DNA of 48,163 nucleotides from Bacteroidota bacterium (GTDB taxonomy: Bacteria; Bacteroidota; Bacteroidia; UKL13-3), in the NCBI GenBank assembly GCA_027484685.1, contig JAIXSO010000053.1:1-48163 (forward strand), in the 5' to 3' direction. The notes beneath the pieces were generated by a model. That model had not been told where the DNA came from, did not search any database, and worked only from the letters and a program-made list of their open reading frames with translations. Positions 1 to 6,754 of this stretch are shown here, piece after piece. The position numbers and the translations under genes were made by a program. The stretch's first letter is position 1. Each line of letters opens with the position of its first letter.

Positions 1-108
1 ATTACCACTTTGAAAATTTGTGCAACAGGAGAAAAACGAAGGTGGCTGGATGCTCTTTTTGATACGGTACCTAAAACAACTGCTCCTTATATCTTTTCTA
101 ATGCATAA
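1..108 (+). CDS. 3' end of an unidentified gene (truncated by window edge)
   Basis: The first frame is open from base 1 to a TAA at 106-108 and encodes 35 residues ending in TAPYIFSNA. The composition looks protein-like (KICATGEKRRWLDALFDTVP) rather than random AT-rich sequence. The start lies outside the window and I do not recognise the family. It runs toward, and converges with, the minus-strand dinB-like gene. The 242 bases that follow hold no gene I can support. Confidence 0.5.
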   Translation: MTTLKICATGEKRRWLDALFDTVPKTTAPYIFSNA

Positions 109-350
109 TTTGGGTTTATGATATGTAATAAAGACTTTATAAATCTAAAAAGTAATGAAGTATATAGCGTTCTGATACAAAGAAGAAGTCATTTTGATGA
201 TAAACCAAAGGAAAAAGAATTGATATTCTTCTTGAAACTGCAATAAATTAGTCCAAGCATTTTCAATAAAGAGGTTTTTATATTCACAATTCTTTTTATT
301 TATAAAATAGCATACAAGTAAATTTTGAGATTTTGGGTCGGTAATAGTTG

Positions 351-815
351 CTAAGCTAAAACCAATTTTTTTATCAAAGCTATTTGGCCTAAATGGTAAT
401 GAGTATGTTCAATAATTCCATGAATGTTTCGGTAATAAATGCCATATTTTTCGTCAGCTATATTTTGCCAAAGTTTTTCTTCGGGTAATTGTTCAATTAA
501 TAAAACAAACTCCTCAGCTTGGCTAAAAGCCTTATTTACTAGCGCTTGCCAATCTTCTTCAGTATTAATAGTTGGTGTATCGAAACTAAATTTATCATGG
601 GCATTTAGCGCTTCGCCATGCAATACTTTTATTACTGCATCTACATAATAATTGGTATGAAAAACCAATGTGGCTATGCTATTAAAACCATGTACTTGCT
701 TAATAGCTTGTTGCCAAGTTATACCCGCCAAGGTATCTTTTAAATTGGCTCCTGTCCAGTTGCCTCCAAAGTGTAATTCTTTAAAATGTTTGGCTATTTG
801 TTTTGATAAACTCAT
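351..815 (-). CDS. DinB-like (DinB/YfiT superfamily) putative metal-dependent protein
   Basis: A 154-residue four-helix-bundle protein of the DinB/YfiT type. His53 (VFHTNYY) and the C-terminal cluster HTHYHLGQ (residues 137-144) are in the expected places for the metal-binding histidines of this superfamily, whose members include thiol-dependent transferases and many proteins of unknown substrate. I chose the ATG at 815 over an in-frame TTG nine bases upstream. The start overlaps the stop of a 32-codon frame (812-910), and map lies just upstream on the same strand, so the three are probably co-transcribed. The substrate cannot be told from sequence. Family call fairly sure, function unknown. 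Confidence 0.8.
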   Translation of the reverse strand: MSLSKQIAKHFKELHFGGNWTGANLKDTLAGITWQQAIKQVHGFNSIATLVFHTNYYVDAVIKVLHGEALNAHDKFSFDTPTINTEEDWQALVNKAFSQAEEFVLLIEQLPEEKLWQNIADEKYGIYYRNIHGIIEHTHYHLGQIALIKKLVLA

Positions 816-910
816 ATTAAACAATCAATTTTAAAAGTTAAAGACTTATCCTTACCAAAGAAATGTTTGGCTTGTTTTACAATTTCAGCTTTCCTTTTTT
901 CAAGTGTCAT
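812..910 (-). CDS. Small ORF (32 aa) translationally overlapping the dinB-like gene
   Basis: ATG at 910 opens a 32-residue frame, basic at the start (MTLEKRKAEIVKQAKHFFGK) and ending FKIDCLI. Its TGA overlaps the ATG of the dinB-like gene (ATATGA), the usual arrangement for translational coupling in Bacteroidota. It lies 41 bases downstream of map on the same strand. It is either a real miniprotein or the surviving N-terminus of a larger gene cut short by deletion. I do not recognise it. Low confidence because 32 open codons can arise by chance. Confidence 0.35.
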   Translation of the reverse strand: MTLEKRKAEIVKQAKHFFGKDKSLTFKIDCLI

Positions 911-951
911 AAGTACTTTAATTTCTAGTAAGGTAAATAAATCACAGCGAT

Positions 952-1716
952 TTAATTCCAAATACCATTCATTTCAGTAAGTATAATTGGCTCATGATCA
1001 GTTACCACTATAGTGTGCTCATGTTGAGCCATATAGCCCCCTTTATTGCCCACCATAGTCCAACCATCTTGCAATGTTTCGGCATAGGTAGATGTAGTTG
1101 CTATAAATGTTTCAATAGCCACCACGCTGTTTTTTTTAAACCTAGTTAAGTTAAATCTGTCTTTGTAATTAGCTATTTCGTGTGGTTCTTCGTGCAAGCT
1201 GCGGCCTACTCCATGTCCGGTTAAGTTTTTTATTACTTTATAGCCTCGTTTTTTTGCTTCGGTTTCCATTACAAAACCAATATCTGCTATGCGTACGCCA
1301 CCTTTAATATTGTAAATGGCCTTATGTAAAATTTGTTTAGAGGCTTCTATCAATTTTTGATGTTGGTTAATATCTTGCCCAATTACAAACGAACCTCCGT
1401 TATCTGACCAAAATCCATTTAACTCAGCCGACACGTCAATATTAATTAAATCGCCTTCCTGCAATATTTTTTGGTGAGATGGAATGCCATGGCAAAACTC
1501 ATTATTAACGCTTATGCAGGTAAAACCCGGAAAACCATAAGTTACGTAAGGAGCCGATTTTGCTCCTAAATCGCTCAAAATTTGACCTCCAAAATCATCC
1601 AACTTTTTAGTAGAAATACCAGGTTTGGCATAATTGCGCATTTCTTTTAAAGCATAAGCCACAGCTTGGCTGGCCTTTTGCATTCCAATTAATTCGTACT
1701 CTTTGGTAATGGTCAT
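952..1716 (-). CDS. map: Type I methionine aminopeptidase
   Basis: Cytosolic enzyme that removes the initiator methionine from nascent proteins. At 254 residues it has the normal type I length. The five dinuclear-metal ligands are visible: Asp94 (INIDVS), Asp105 (FWSDNGG), His168 (LTGHGVG), Glu202 (AIETFIA) and Glu233 (QHEHTIV), with the substrate-site His76 in FCHGIPSH. The usual Pro after the fourth ligand's Glu (IEPF) is Thr here (IETF), a mild deviation. The minus-strand upstream region holds a perfect TAnnTTTG element (1750-1743) with a TTTG only 16 nt further up. That upstream region is the left copy of the 24-bp duplication bounding the RM cassette, so the insertion left this promoter DNA in place. 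Confidence 0.95.
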   Translation of the reverse strand: MTITKEYELIGMQKASQAVAYALKEMRNYAKPGISTKKLDDFGGQILSDLGAKSAPYVTYGFPGFTCISVNNEFCHGIPSHQKILQEGDLINIDVSAELNGFWSDNGGSFVIGQDINQHQKLIEASKQILHKAIYNIKGGVRIADIGFVMETEAKKRGYKVIKNLTGHGVGRSLHEEPHEIANYKDRFNLTRFKKNSVVAIETFIATTSTYAETLQDGWTMVGNKGGYMAQHEHTIVVTDHEPIILTEMNGIWN

Positions 1717-1749
1717 GTTTGGGGTTTGGGTTAATTGCTTTGCAAAAGT

Positions 1750-1773
1750 AAGTATTTACTGCTATTCAAAATA
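1750..1773 (+). repeat. Left copy of 24-bp direct repeat flanking the RM cassette
   Basis: Begins AAGTATTTACTGC and matches 4383-4406 at all 24 positions; the flanking bases differ (t1749/c4382 and t1774/a4407). It lies 34 bases upstream of the map start. The copies are 2633 bp apart and enclose the whole RM cassette. It looks like a target duplication made when the cassette inserted. Confidence 0.85.
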
Positions 1774-1875
1774 TTTGTCAATCTTAATTATATAAGCTGT
1801 AATGAATAAAAGCTGTATTTTTATTTCGTAATATATTTTAACAGACTTACATCTGTCAAAAAAAATAAAAAATGA

Positions 1876-1907
1876 TTTGCACTATAGAGATAAACATTGT
1901 AAATTTG
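1876..1907 (+). promoter_or_regulatory. Bacteroidota-type promoter of the methyltransferase gene
   Basis: TTTG at 1876-1879, a 20-nt spacer, then TAAATTTG at 1900-1907. This matches the Bacteroidota sigma-ABfr consensus (TTTG, 19-21 nt, TAnnTTTG) exactly. The expected transcription start falls about 1913-1916, only some ten bases before the ATG at 1925, so the leader would be very short. Confidence 0.75.
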
Positions 1908-1922
1908 CATACTATAATTAGC
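1908..1922 (+). promoter_or_regulatory. Putative controller-protein operator at the methyltransferase promoter
   Basis: CATACTATAATTAGC starts at the base after the TAAATTTG element, covers the expected transcription start and ends two bases before the methyltransferase ATG. The same 15 bases recur at 4259-4273 in front of the controller gene. A protein bound here would block transcription, so repression of the methyltransferase by the controller is the natural reading. A palindrome ATTAGCTAAT (1917-1926) overlaps its end. Confidence 0.6.
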
Positions 1923-1924
1923 TA

Positions 1925-3025
1925 ATGTTACATAAAGATTTACGTCATATTCAATTCAAAAATATTGAAAAATGTATTCAAAATGAAGAGTTCTTTTCAG
2001 TTGAAAAATCTATCGCATTACTTGGCGATTCATTAGAAAAGATAAAACTACTTCCAGACTCTTCAATCTCTTTGATTTTAACTGATCCTCCTTACCATAG
2101 TACTAAAAAGGACAATATTGCCAATGATAAAGCATTTAATACGGATGATGAATTTATTTTTTGGATGAAGGAGTATTTTATCGAATGGAAAAGAATATTA
2201 AAGCCCAATGGTTCAATTTTTATGTTTTGTTCTTCTGCAATGTCAGCAAAATTGGAAGTTGCAATGTCCGAAAATTTCAATGTACTTTCTCATATTGTTT
2301 GGTCTAAACCAAATGATCCAGGTTTTGACGGTTGGAAAGGAAAAATGAAAAAAGAATCTTTAAGGCAATGGTACCCACATTCTGAAAGAATATTGTTTGC
2401 CGAGCCAGCAACAAATGGTAATTTGAAAAGATCTTGGTTTGGTAACTTTTTAAAAGAAATGAGGACAAAAGCAGAAATATCTGGTCATCAGCTTACTGAG
2501 TTGACTGGTTCATATGGCAAAGTTAATCACGGTGGTGCAGTTTCTAACTGGGAAACTGGCAGAAATATTCCAAGTCGTGAGCAATATGACAAAATTTGTG
2601 AAGTTTTAATAGGCACTGGCAAAATTAAAGATTTACCTGACTATGAAGATGTAATAAGAAAATTTGAAGTTAGTGCTGATATTCAATTTACAGATGTTTG
2701 GGATTTCAACTCAGTAAGACCTTACAATGGTAAACATCCAGCGGAAAAACCACTTGAAATGCTGGAACATTGCATAAACGCAACAACATTTGAAGATGAT
2801 ATTATTTTAGATTGCTTTGGTGGATCGGGTAGCACTTCAATTGCCGCTTTGAACTTAAACAGATATTCAATTAGTATAGAATTAGAAAAAGAGTGGTACG
2901 AGGTTATTAAAGTGCGTTTAGAAAATTATAGAGAAGTTCCTTTGAAAAGTAATGGCTCTAAATCATCATTAATGAAGGCCACTAAACAAACAAATAATAA
3001 ACGTCAAGCTTCTTTATTTACTTAA
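1925..3025 (+). CDS. DNA methyltransferase of a type II RM system (N4-C/N6-A class)
   Basis: A 366-residue SAM-dependent DNA methyltransferase, expected to protect host sites from the adjacent nuclease. The catalytic motif TDPPY is at residues 53-57, and the SAM-binding motif DCFGGSGS is near the C-terminus (296-303), preceded by HPAEKP (271-276). This motif order (catalytic before SAM-binding) is that of beta-class amino-methyltransferases. DPPY leaves open whether adenine N6 or cytosine N4 is modified. Between the two halves, about residues 172-232, is an inserted segment that reads like an XRE-type helix-turn-helix (LKEMRTKAEISGHQL ... VSNWETGRNIPS), possibly for target recognition or self-regulation. 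The gene converges on the nuclease gene and the two stops overlap by four bases. It has its own promoter and a putative operator. Confidence 0.9.
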   Translation: MLHKDLRHIQFKNIEKCIQNEEFFSVEKSIALLGDSLEKIKLLPDSSISLILTDPPYHSTKKDNIANDKAFNTDDEFIFWMKEYFIEWKRILKPNGSIFMFCSSAMSAKLEVAMSENFNVLSHIVWSKPNDPGFDGWKGKMKKESLRQWYPHSERILFAEPATNGNLKRSWFGNFLKEMRTKAEISGHQLTELTGSYGKVNHGGAVSNWETGRNIPSREQYDKICEVLIGTGKIKDLPDYEDVIRKFEVSADIQFTDVWDFNSVRPYNGKHPAEKPLEMLEHCINATTFEDDIILDCFGGSGSTSIAALNLNRYSISIELEKEWYEVIKVRLENYREVPLKSNGSKSSLMKATKQTNNKRQASLFT

Positions 3026-4002
3026 AATTTTATTCCTTCTTTAAGGTTTTTATCTACAATTACTTTCATCCATTTTAAAGTGTCAATAATTCCAGAATCT
3101 TTACAAACAACATTACAGTGATGATGCCCCCAACCGAGATTATAAGGTTTATGATTAAAGAAACCTGTTCGCAGTTCTTTGATGTGAAACAGATTTATCT
3201 CAGTAACAGTTAAATCTGGCACAATTCTACCCTCTGCTTGTGCTAGTCTGCTTAAAAATCCAATACCTTTCAATTTTTCTAAACATAGTGGGCATACCGT
3301 ATTACCATCGTTGTCTATTATTCTATTTTCTTTAAGTAGAAAATGGTTTGCAAGTTTTCTATCTTTGCAAATACCTTCAATATGAGATTTCCTTAATTCA
3401 ATGCTTTCCAATGTCATTCCAGCCTCCAACGCTACCTGTTTAGAGTCAATACAAAGCCAAAAAAGATACTCAAGTTGATTTTGACAATCTTTCATTACTT
3501 CTTTACTTGCATATTCATAAACACGAATTCCAGCACCCTTTAATTTACTAATATTGAAGCCATAACTAATCTTTTTATCGCCAGAAGAAGTAGTGGAGGG
3601 AACTCTAGCAACAAAGCTTCCTCCAAGAGGTTGAGTTCTTTTAGTTGCAGGTTTCAGCTTTCGACTAATTGGGTTATAATCATTCCACTGGTGCCTGGTT
3701 TCATAAAATAGTAGAGCATTTTTACCCAGTTTCAATCCTTTAGAAAGCATTTCATTTTCAAAATTTTCTTTACTAAAATATTCTAAAGGATTTATTAATA
3801 CAATGAAGCCATTTTCAAATTTCCCTTTATTTCCAAGGGCTTCATTTATTGAAATATAGAAGTCGTAAGGAATTAAAACAGTGCTATTTCGATTAACTCT
3901 ATTCTGAAAAATTACATCATCATCTGCACCACGTGTTTGACCAGTTTTGTAAATTTTACTTTTCAATAATTGTGGTAAGCTCGGAATTCTTTTTTTACTC
4001 AT
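3022..4002 (-). CDS. HNH-type type II restriction endonuclease
   Basis: A 326-residue protein between the methyltransferase and controller genes, hence the restriction partner. The C-terminal third carries an HNH-like beta-beta-alpha metal domain: CPLC (237-240), LFHIKEL (271-277), then an Asn/His-rich turn ending GHHHCNVVC (292-300). The two Cys pairs (CPLC and HCNVVC) probably hold a structural zinc. The N-terminal about 230 residues begin SLPQLLKSKIYKTGQTRGAD, show no motif I can name and should hold target recognition. From memory the N-terminus resembles proteins annotated as BstXI-family nucleases; I could not check this. Its start overlaps the controller stop by eight bases, so the two are coupled. 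Confidence 0.8.
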   Translation of the reverse strand: MSKKRIPSLPQLLKSKIYKTGQTRGADDDVIFQNRVNRNSTVLIPYDFYISINEALGNKGKFENGFIVLINPLEYFSKENFENEMLSKGLKLGKNALLFYETRHQWNDYNPISRKLKPATKRTQPLGGSFVARVPSTTSSGDKKISYGFNISKLKGAGIRVYEYASKEVMKDCQNQLEYLFWLCIDSKQVALEAGMTLESIELRKSHIEGICKDRKLANHFLLKENRIIDNDGNTVCPLCLEKLKGIGFLSRLAQAEGRIVPDLTVTEINLFHIKELRTGFFNHKPYNLGWGHHHCNVVCKDSGIIDTLKWMKVIVDKNLKEGIKF

Positions 4003-4210
4003 TAAATAACTCTTTTATGTTTACATTGAGTGCATTAGCAATTTTTTCAATGTTAGCTAGAGTTATATTCTTTTCAGCTCTTTCTATCATACCAATATAT
4101 GTTCGGTGCAGGTCTGCTTTGAATGAAAGTTCTTCTTGAGAAAGTCCCTTGTCTTTTCTAAGTTCCCTAACTTTTTCTCCAAATACAATAAGAATTTTCT
4201 TTTTTGTCAT
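3995..4210 (-). CDS. RM controller (C) protein, XRE-family HTH regulator
   Basis: A 71-residue single-domain XRE helix-turn-helix protein: FGEKVRELRKDKGLSQEELS, then DLHRTYIGMIERAEKNITLA, typical of controller proteins that time restriction after methylation. I place the start at the ATG at 4210. The in-frame ATG at 4261 would add 17 residues, but it lies inside the operator and upstream of a good TAGCTTTG promoter element (4235-4228), so transcripts would not include it. The 71-residue length also matches the 70-80 residues usual for C proteins. It is the first gene of a C-R operon with an eight-base overlap into the nuclease gene. Confidence 0.85.
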   Translation of the reverse strand: MTKKKILIVFGEKVRELRKDKGLSQEELSFKADLHRTYIGMIERAEKNITLANIEKIANALNVNIKELFNE

Positions 4211-4227
4211 ACCTAACATTGAAAATG

Positions 4228-4260
4228 CAAAGCTATTTTTAGTATGCAATGCTTGCCACA
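4228..4260 (-). promoter_or_regulatory. Promoter of the controller-nuclease operon
   Basis: Reading the minus strand, TGTG at 4260-4257 (one mismatch to TTTG), a 21-nt spacer and a perfect TAGCTTTG at 4235-4228. It predicts transcription from about 4220, giving a short leader to the ATG at 4210. The inverted-repeat operator overlaps its upstream half. Confidence 0.6.
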
Positions 4261-4273
4261 TACTATAATTAGC
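4240..4273 (-). promoter_or_regulatory. Putative controller-protein operator at the C-R promoter
   Basis: TAGTATG (4240-4246) and its exact complement CATACTA (4259-4265) form a 7-bp inverted repeat with a 12-nt spacer, so the half-site centres are 19 bp apart, about two helical turns. The right half is the start of CATACTATAATTAGC (4259-4273), identical to the site at the methyltransferase promoter. The site covers the upstream promoter element and spacer, so autoregulation by the controller is likely. Confidence 0.6.
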
Positions 4274-4382
4274 ATTTTGTAATTTTAGAAATTAGTTTTG
4301 TTTGTAAAAGCCATTCACAAACATATCCATTCAATCAGCAAAAACAAGAAAGAATTTAACCACTTGTTAATTTTCAAAAAAC

Positions 4383-4406
4383 AAGTATTTACTGCTATTC
4401 AAAATA
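4383..4406 (+). repeat. Right copy of 24-bp direct repeat flanking the RM cassette
   Basis: Identical to 1750-1773. This copy lies 17 bases before the acyltransferase ATG at 4424, so in the uninterrupted ancestor it would have been part of the short map-acyltransferase spacer. Confidence 0.85.
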
Positions 4407-4423
4407 AATTCCTTTATTTGTAT

Positions 4424-5764
4424 ATGCTATATTTTATTATTCAAGCTTTGCTAAAGGGAACGGTAAAAGTGTTTTTTAAAAACATTCAGTTTCATAATAA
4501 AAAAGCCATTCCTACTAATGGGCCGCTTATTATTTTGGCTAATCACCCAAGTACTTTTATGGACCCCATAGTAATAGCTAGTTTGGTAAACCGCAAAGTA
4601 TATTTTTTAGGTAAAGGCGAGTTGTTTAAAGGCTTTTTGGCTAAATTTATTTTAAATAGTTTGCATGTAATACCTGTTTACCGTGCGCAAGACGACCCAA
4701 CTCAACTGAATAAAAATACCGATACTTTTAGAAAATGTTATGAGCATTTAGAACAAGGACATGCCATTATTATTTTTCCTGAAGGAGTAAGTGTAACTGA
4801 ACGAAAACTCAAACCAATAAAGGGCGGAGCGGCCCACATAGCCTTAGGCGCTGAAGGAAAAAACAATTTTACTTTAGGTGTAAAAATAGTAAACATAGGT
4901 TTGAATTACGAAAACCAACACCGCTTTAACCAAGATTTATTTATAAATACAGCTGATGCCATTGAGATAAAAGAATACCAAACTACTTACGAAACCGATA
5001 AACTAAAAGCCATTAAAACCTTAACTGACACTATCAAAAATCAGTTGGAAAGTTTGGTTATATCTATAAAAGATAGGCAAGCCGATGAGTTTGTTAAAAA
5101 CATTGAACAGCTTTATTTAAGTCAATTGGTTACCGAAAGCGAAGCGGAAACCACAGAAGCCGAAAAGGAATTTTTGTATACTAAAAACATAGCAAAAACA
5201 GTAAATTATTATGCTGAAACCAATCCTGAAGTATATAATAACATACGCATTAGGGTTCATAATTATTTGCAAAACATCAATCACCTTCAGCTTAACGATG
5301 ATGCCATTAAAAACAAACAAAGCACCAGTATTTTTGTGGCTTTGGTTAAATTAATCATTGGCTTTCCTATTTATATTTATGGACTAATAAACAATGTTTT
5401 GGCTTATGAAATTCCATCGTGGTTAGCTACCAAAATAGTTAAAAGCAAAGATTACAAGGGCGCCATAGGAATGGTACTGGGTATGTTTAGTTTTATAATA
5501 TTTTATTACTTCCAAATTTCGTTTTTTTATCAATTTACCCAACACCAACTTTACACTTTACTTTATGGCTTAAGCCTTCCATTTACTGGCTTTTTTGCGT
5601 ATTACTATTGGCAATATTTTATAAAAATAAAAGGCAATTGGCAGTATTTAAAATTAGCCAAAAACAAAAGTAAATTAATTGAAAATTTACAGTTAGAACG
5701 AGCAACCATTATGCTTGAATTTGAAAAAGCCAAAGCAGTTTTCTTTGAGCAATTTTCTGACTAA
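4424..5764 (+). CDS. PlsC-like lysophospholipid/glycerol-phosphate acyltransferase, membrane
   Basis: A 446-residue membrane-associated acyltransferase of phospholipid synthesis. The acyl-acceptor motif NHPSTFMDP (residues 40-48) is an HX4D-type block with five residues between His and Asp, and FPEGVS (118-123) is the phosphate-binding motif. Hydrophobic segments occur in the C-terminal third (around FPIYIYGLI and FSFIIFYYFQI), followed by a charged tail. The frame is open from a TTG at 4298, but those extra 42 codons run across the RM insertion junction and the 24-bp repeat. The ATG at 4424 gives the N-terminus normal for the family (MLYFIIQALLKGTVKVFF). The insertion probably replaced whatever lay upstream of its promoter. 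Substrate step (first or second acylation) not resolved. Confidence 0.85.
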   Translation: MLYFIIQALLKGTVKVFFKNIQFHNKKAIPTNGPLIILANHPSTFMDPIVIASLVNRKVYFLGKGELFKGFLAKFILNSLHVIPVYRAQDDPTQLNKNTDTFRKCYEHLEQGHAIIIFPEGVSVTERKLKPIKGGAAHIALGAEGKNNFTLGVKIVNIGLNYENQHRFNQDLFINTADAIEIKEYQTTYETDKLKAIKTLTDTIKNQLESLVISIKDRQADEFVKNIEQLYLSQLVTESEAETTEAEKEFLYTKNIAKTVNYYAETNPEVYNNIRIRVHNYLQNINHLQLNDDAIKNKQSTSIFVALVKLIIGFPIYIYGLINNVLAYEIPSWLATKIVKSKDYKGAIGMVLGMFSFIIFYYFQISFFYQFTQHQLYTLLYGLSLPFTGFFAYYYWQYFIKIKGNWQYLKLAKNKSKLIENLQLERATIMLEFEKAKAVFFEQFSD

Positions 5765-5875
5765 ATTATTGATAAATATGGTTTAACTCAAATAGAATTT
5801 ATACCTAAATTACCAAAAGAACATGAAAAGAAAACACACTACTATTTGATTTACTCTAAATTGACCAAAATGTAA
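5765..5875 (+). pseudogene. In-frame coding-like tail after the acyltransferase stop
   Basis: Directly after the TAA at 5762-5764 the same frame stays open for 36 codons to a TAA at 5873-5875, with protein-like content (KYGLTQIEFIPKLPKEHEKK ... YYLIYSKL). It may be the remaining 3' end of another gene whose body was deleted, or a former C-terminal extension. It has no start codon of its own. I do not recognise it. Confidence 0.25.
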
Positions 5876-5957
5876 TCTGGCTTACAAAACCAAATGCTTT
5901 TAAAATACGTTAGTATAAATAAGGTGCACATTTGCATACCTAAAATTAACTACCAAA

Positions 5958-6620
5958 ATGAAAACTTTAAAAACTATTTTTTACTTACAAACTTTATTAA
6001 TTTTGAGTATAACCAGTTGTGCTCAAAACAATAACAAACAAACTAAACAAACTCCCAAAAAAATGACGATAGAAAATAACGACACCCTTTCAACTGCCGT
6101 GTTTGGCGCAGGTTGCTTTTGGTGTGTAGAAGCTGTTTTCCAACAAGTTAATGGCGTTGAAAAAATAGAAAGCGGCTATAGCAATGGCGATGTAAAAAAC
6201 CCAACTTACCGCGAGGTATGTTATGGTAAAACCGGCCATGCCGAAGTATGCAAAATTTGGTTCGATTCTACCAAAGTAAGTTATGCTACTTTATTATCTA
6301 TTTTTTGGCAAACCCACGACCCAACAACATTAAACCAACAAGGAAACGATATAGGAACCCAATACCGTTCGGCAGTATTTTATAATTCAGATTATCAAAA
6401 AGAATTAGCCGAAAAGTATAAAAACGAGTTGGATAAATCTGGTGCATTTAGCAAGCCAATAGTTACTGAAATTACAGCCTTAAACAATTATTATACAGCC
6501 GAAGATTACCATCAAAACTATTACAACCAAAACTCACAACAGCCTTACTGCCAGTTTGTAATTGCTCCTAAATTGGAGAAATTTAAAAAAGTATTTGGCG
6601 ATAAGTTTAGTAAAAAATAA
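5958..6620 (+). CDS. msrA: Peptide-methionine (S)-S-oxide reductase, exported lipoprotein
   Basis: Repairs methionine-S-sulfoxide in proteins. The N-terminus is a lipoprotein signal (lipobox ITSC, lipidated Cys21), so this copy works in the envelope rather than the cytosol. The catalytic Cys53 sits in GCFWC, followed by the family signatures THDPTTLNQQGNDIGTQYRS and the C-terminal region around YHQNYYNQN. The 220 residues include a short Gln/Lys-rich linker after the signal. No MsrB domain is fused. An external thiol donor is needed and none is encoded nearby. A strong hairpin terminator follows immediately. Confidence 0.95.
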   Translation: MKTLKTIFYLQTLLILSITSCAQNNNKQTKQTPKKMTIENNDTLSTAVFGAGCFWCVEAVFQQVNGVEKIESGYSNGDVKNPTYREVCYGKTGHAEVCKIWFDSTKVSYATLLSIFWQTHDPTTLNQQGNDIGTQYRSAVFYNSDYQKELAEKYKNELDKSGAFSKPIVTEITALNNYYTAEDYHQNYYNQNSQQPYCQFVIAPKLEKFKKVFGDKFSKK

Positions 6621-6630
6621 TGCTTAAAAT

Positions 6631-6667
6631 AAAAGGGTAAACATTTAATAAATGTTTACCCTTTTTT
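6631..6667 (+). terminator. Rho-independent terminator after msrA
   Basis: A 12-bp perfect stem (GGGTAAACATTT, 6635-6646, with its complement to 6661), a three-base loop and a T run at 6662-6667. The A run before the stem means it could also work for the opposite strand. Confidence 0.9.
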
Positions 6668-6754
6668 ACGCTTTATCGACTTTATATAAAACTTATTTAA
6701 ACATCACATAAAGTATAGGTTTTAAAAAGTATTTTGATTATAATTAATTAGGTT

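Noticed and set aside
145-350. Open minus-strand frame after the dinB-like stop (ITDPKSQNLLVCYFINKK ...)
   Set aside because: About 68 codons are open, but no start codon and no recognisable protein; AT-rich chance frame or an old remnant.
4298-4423. N-terminal 42-codon extension of the acyltransferase starting at TTG
   Set aside because: It crosses the RM insertion junction and the 24-bp repeat, and the ATG at 4424 gives the normal family N-terminus.
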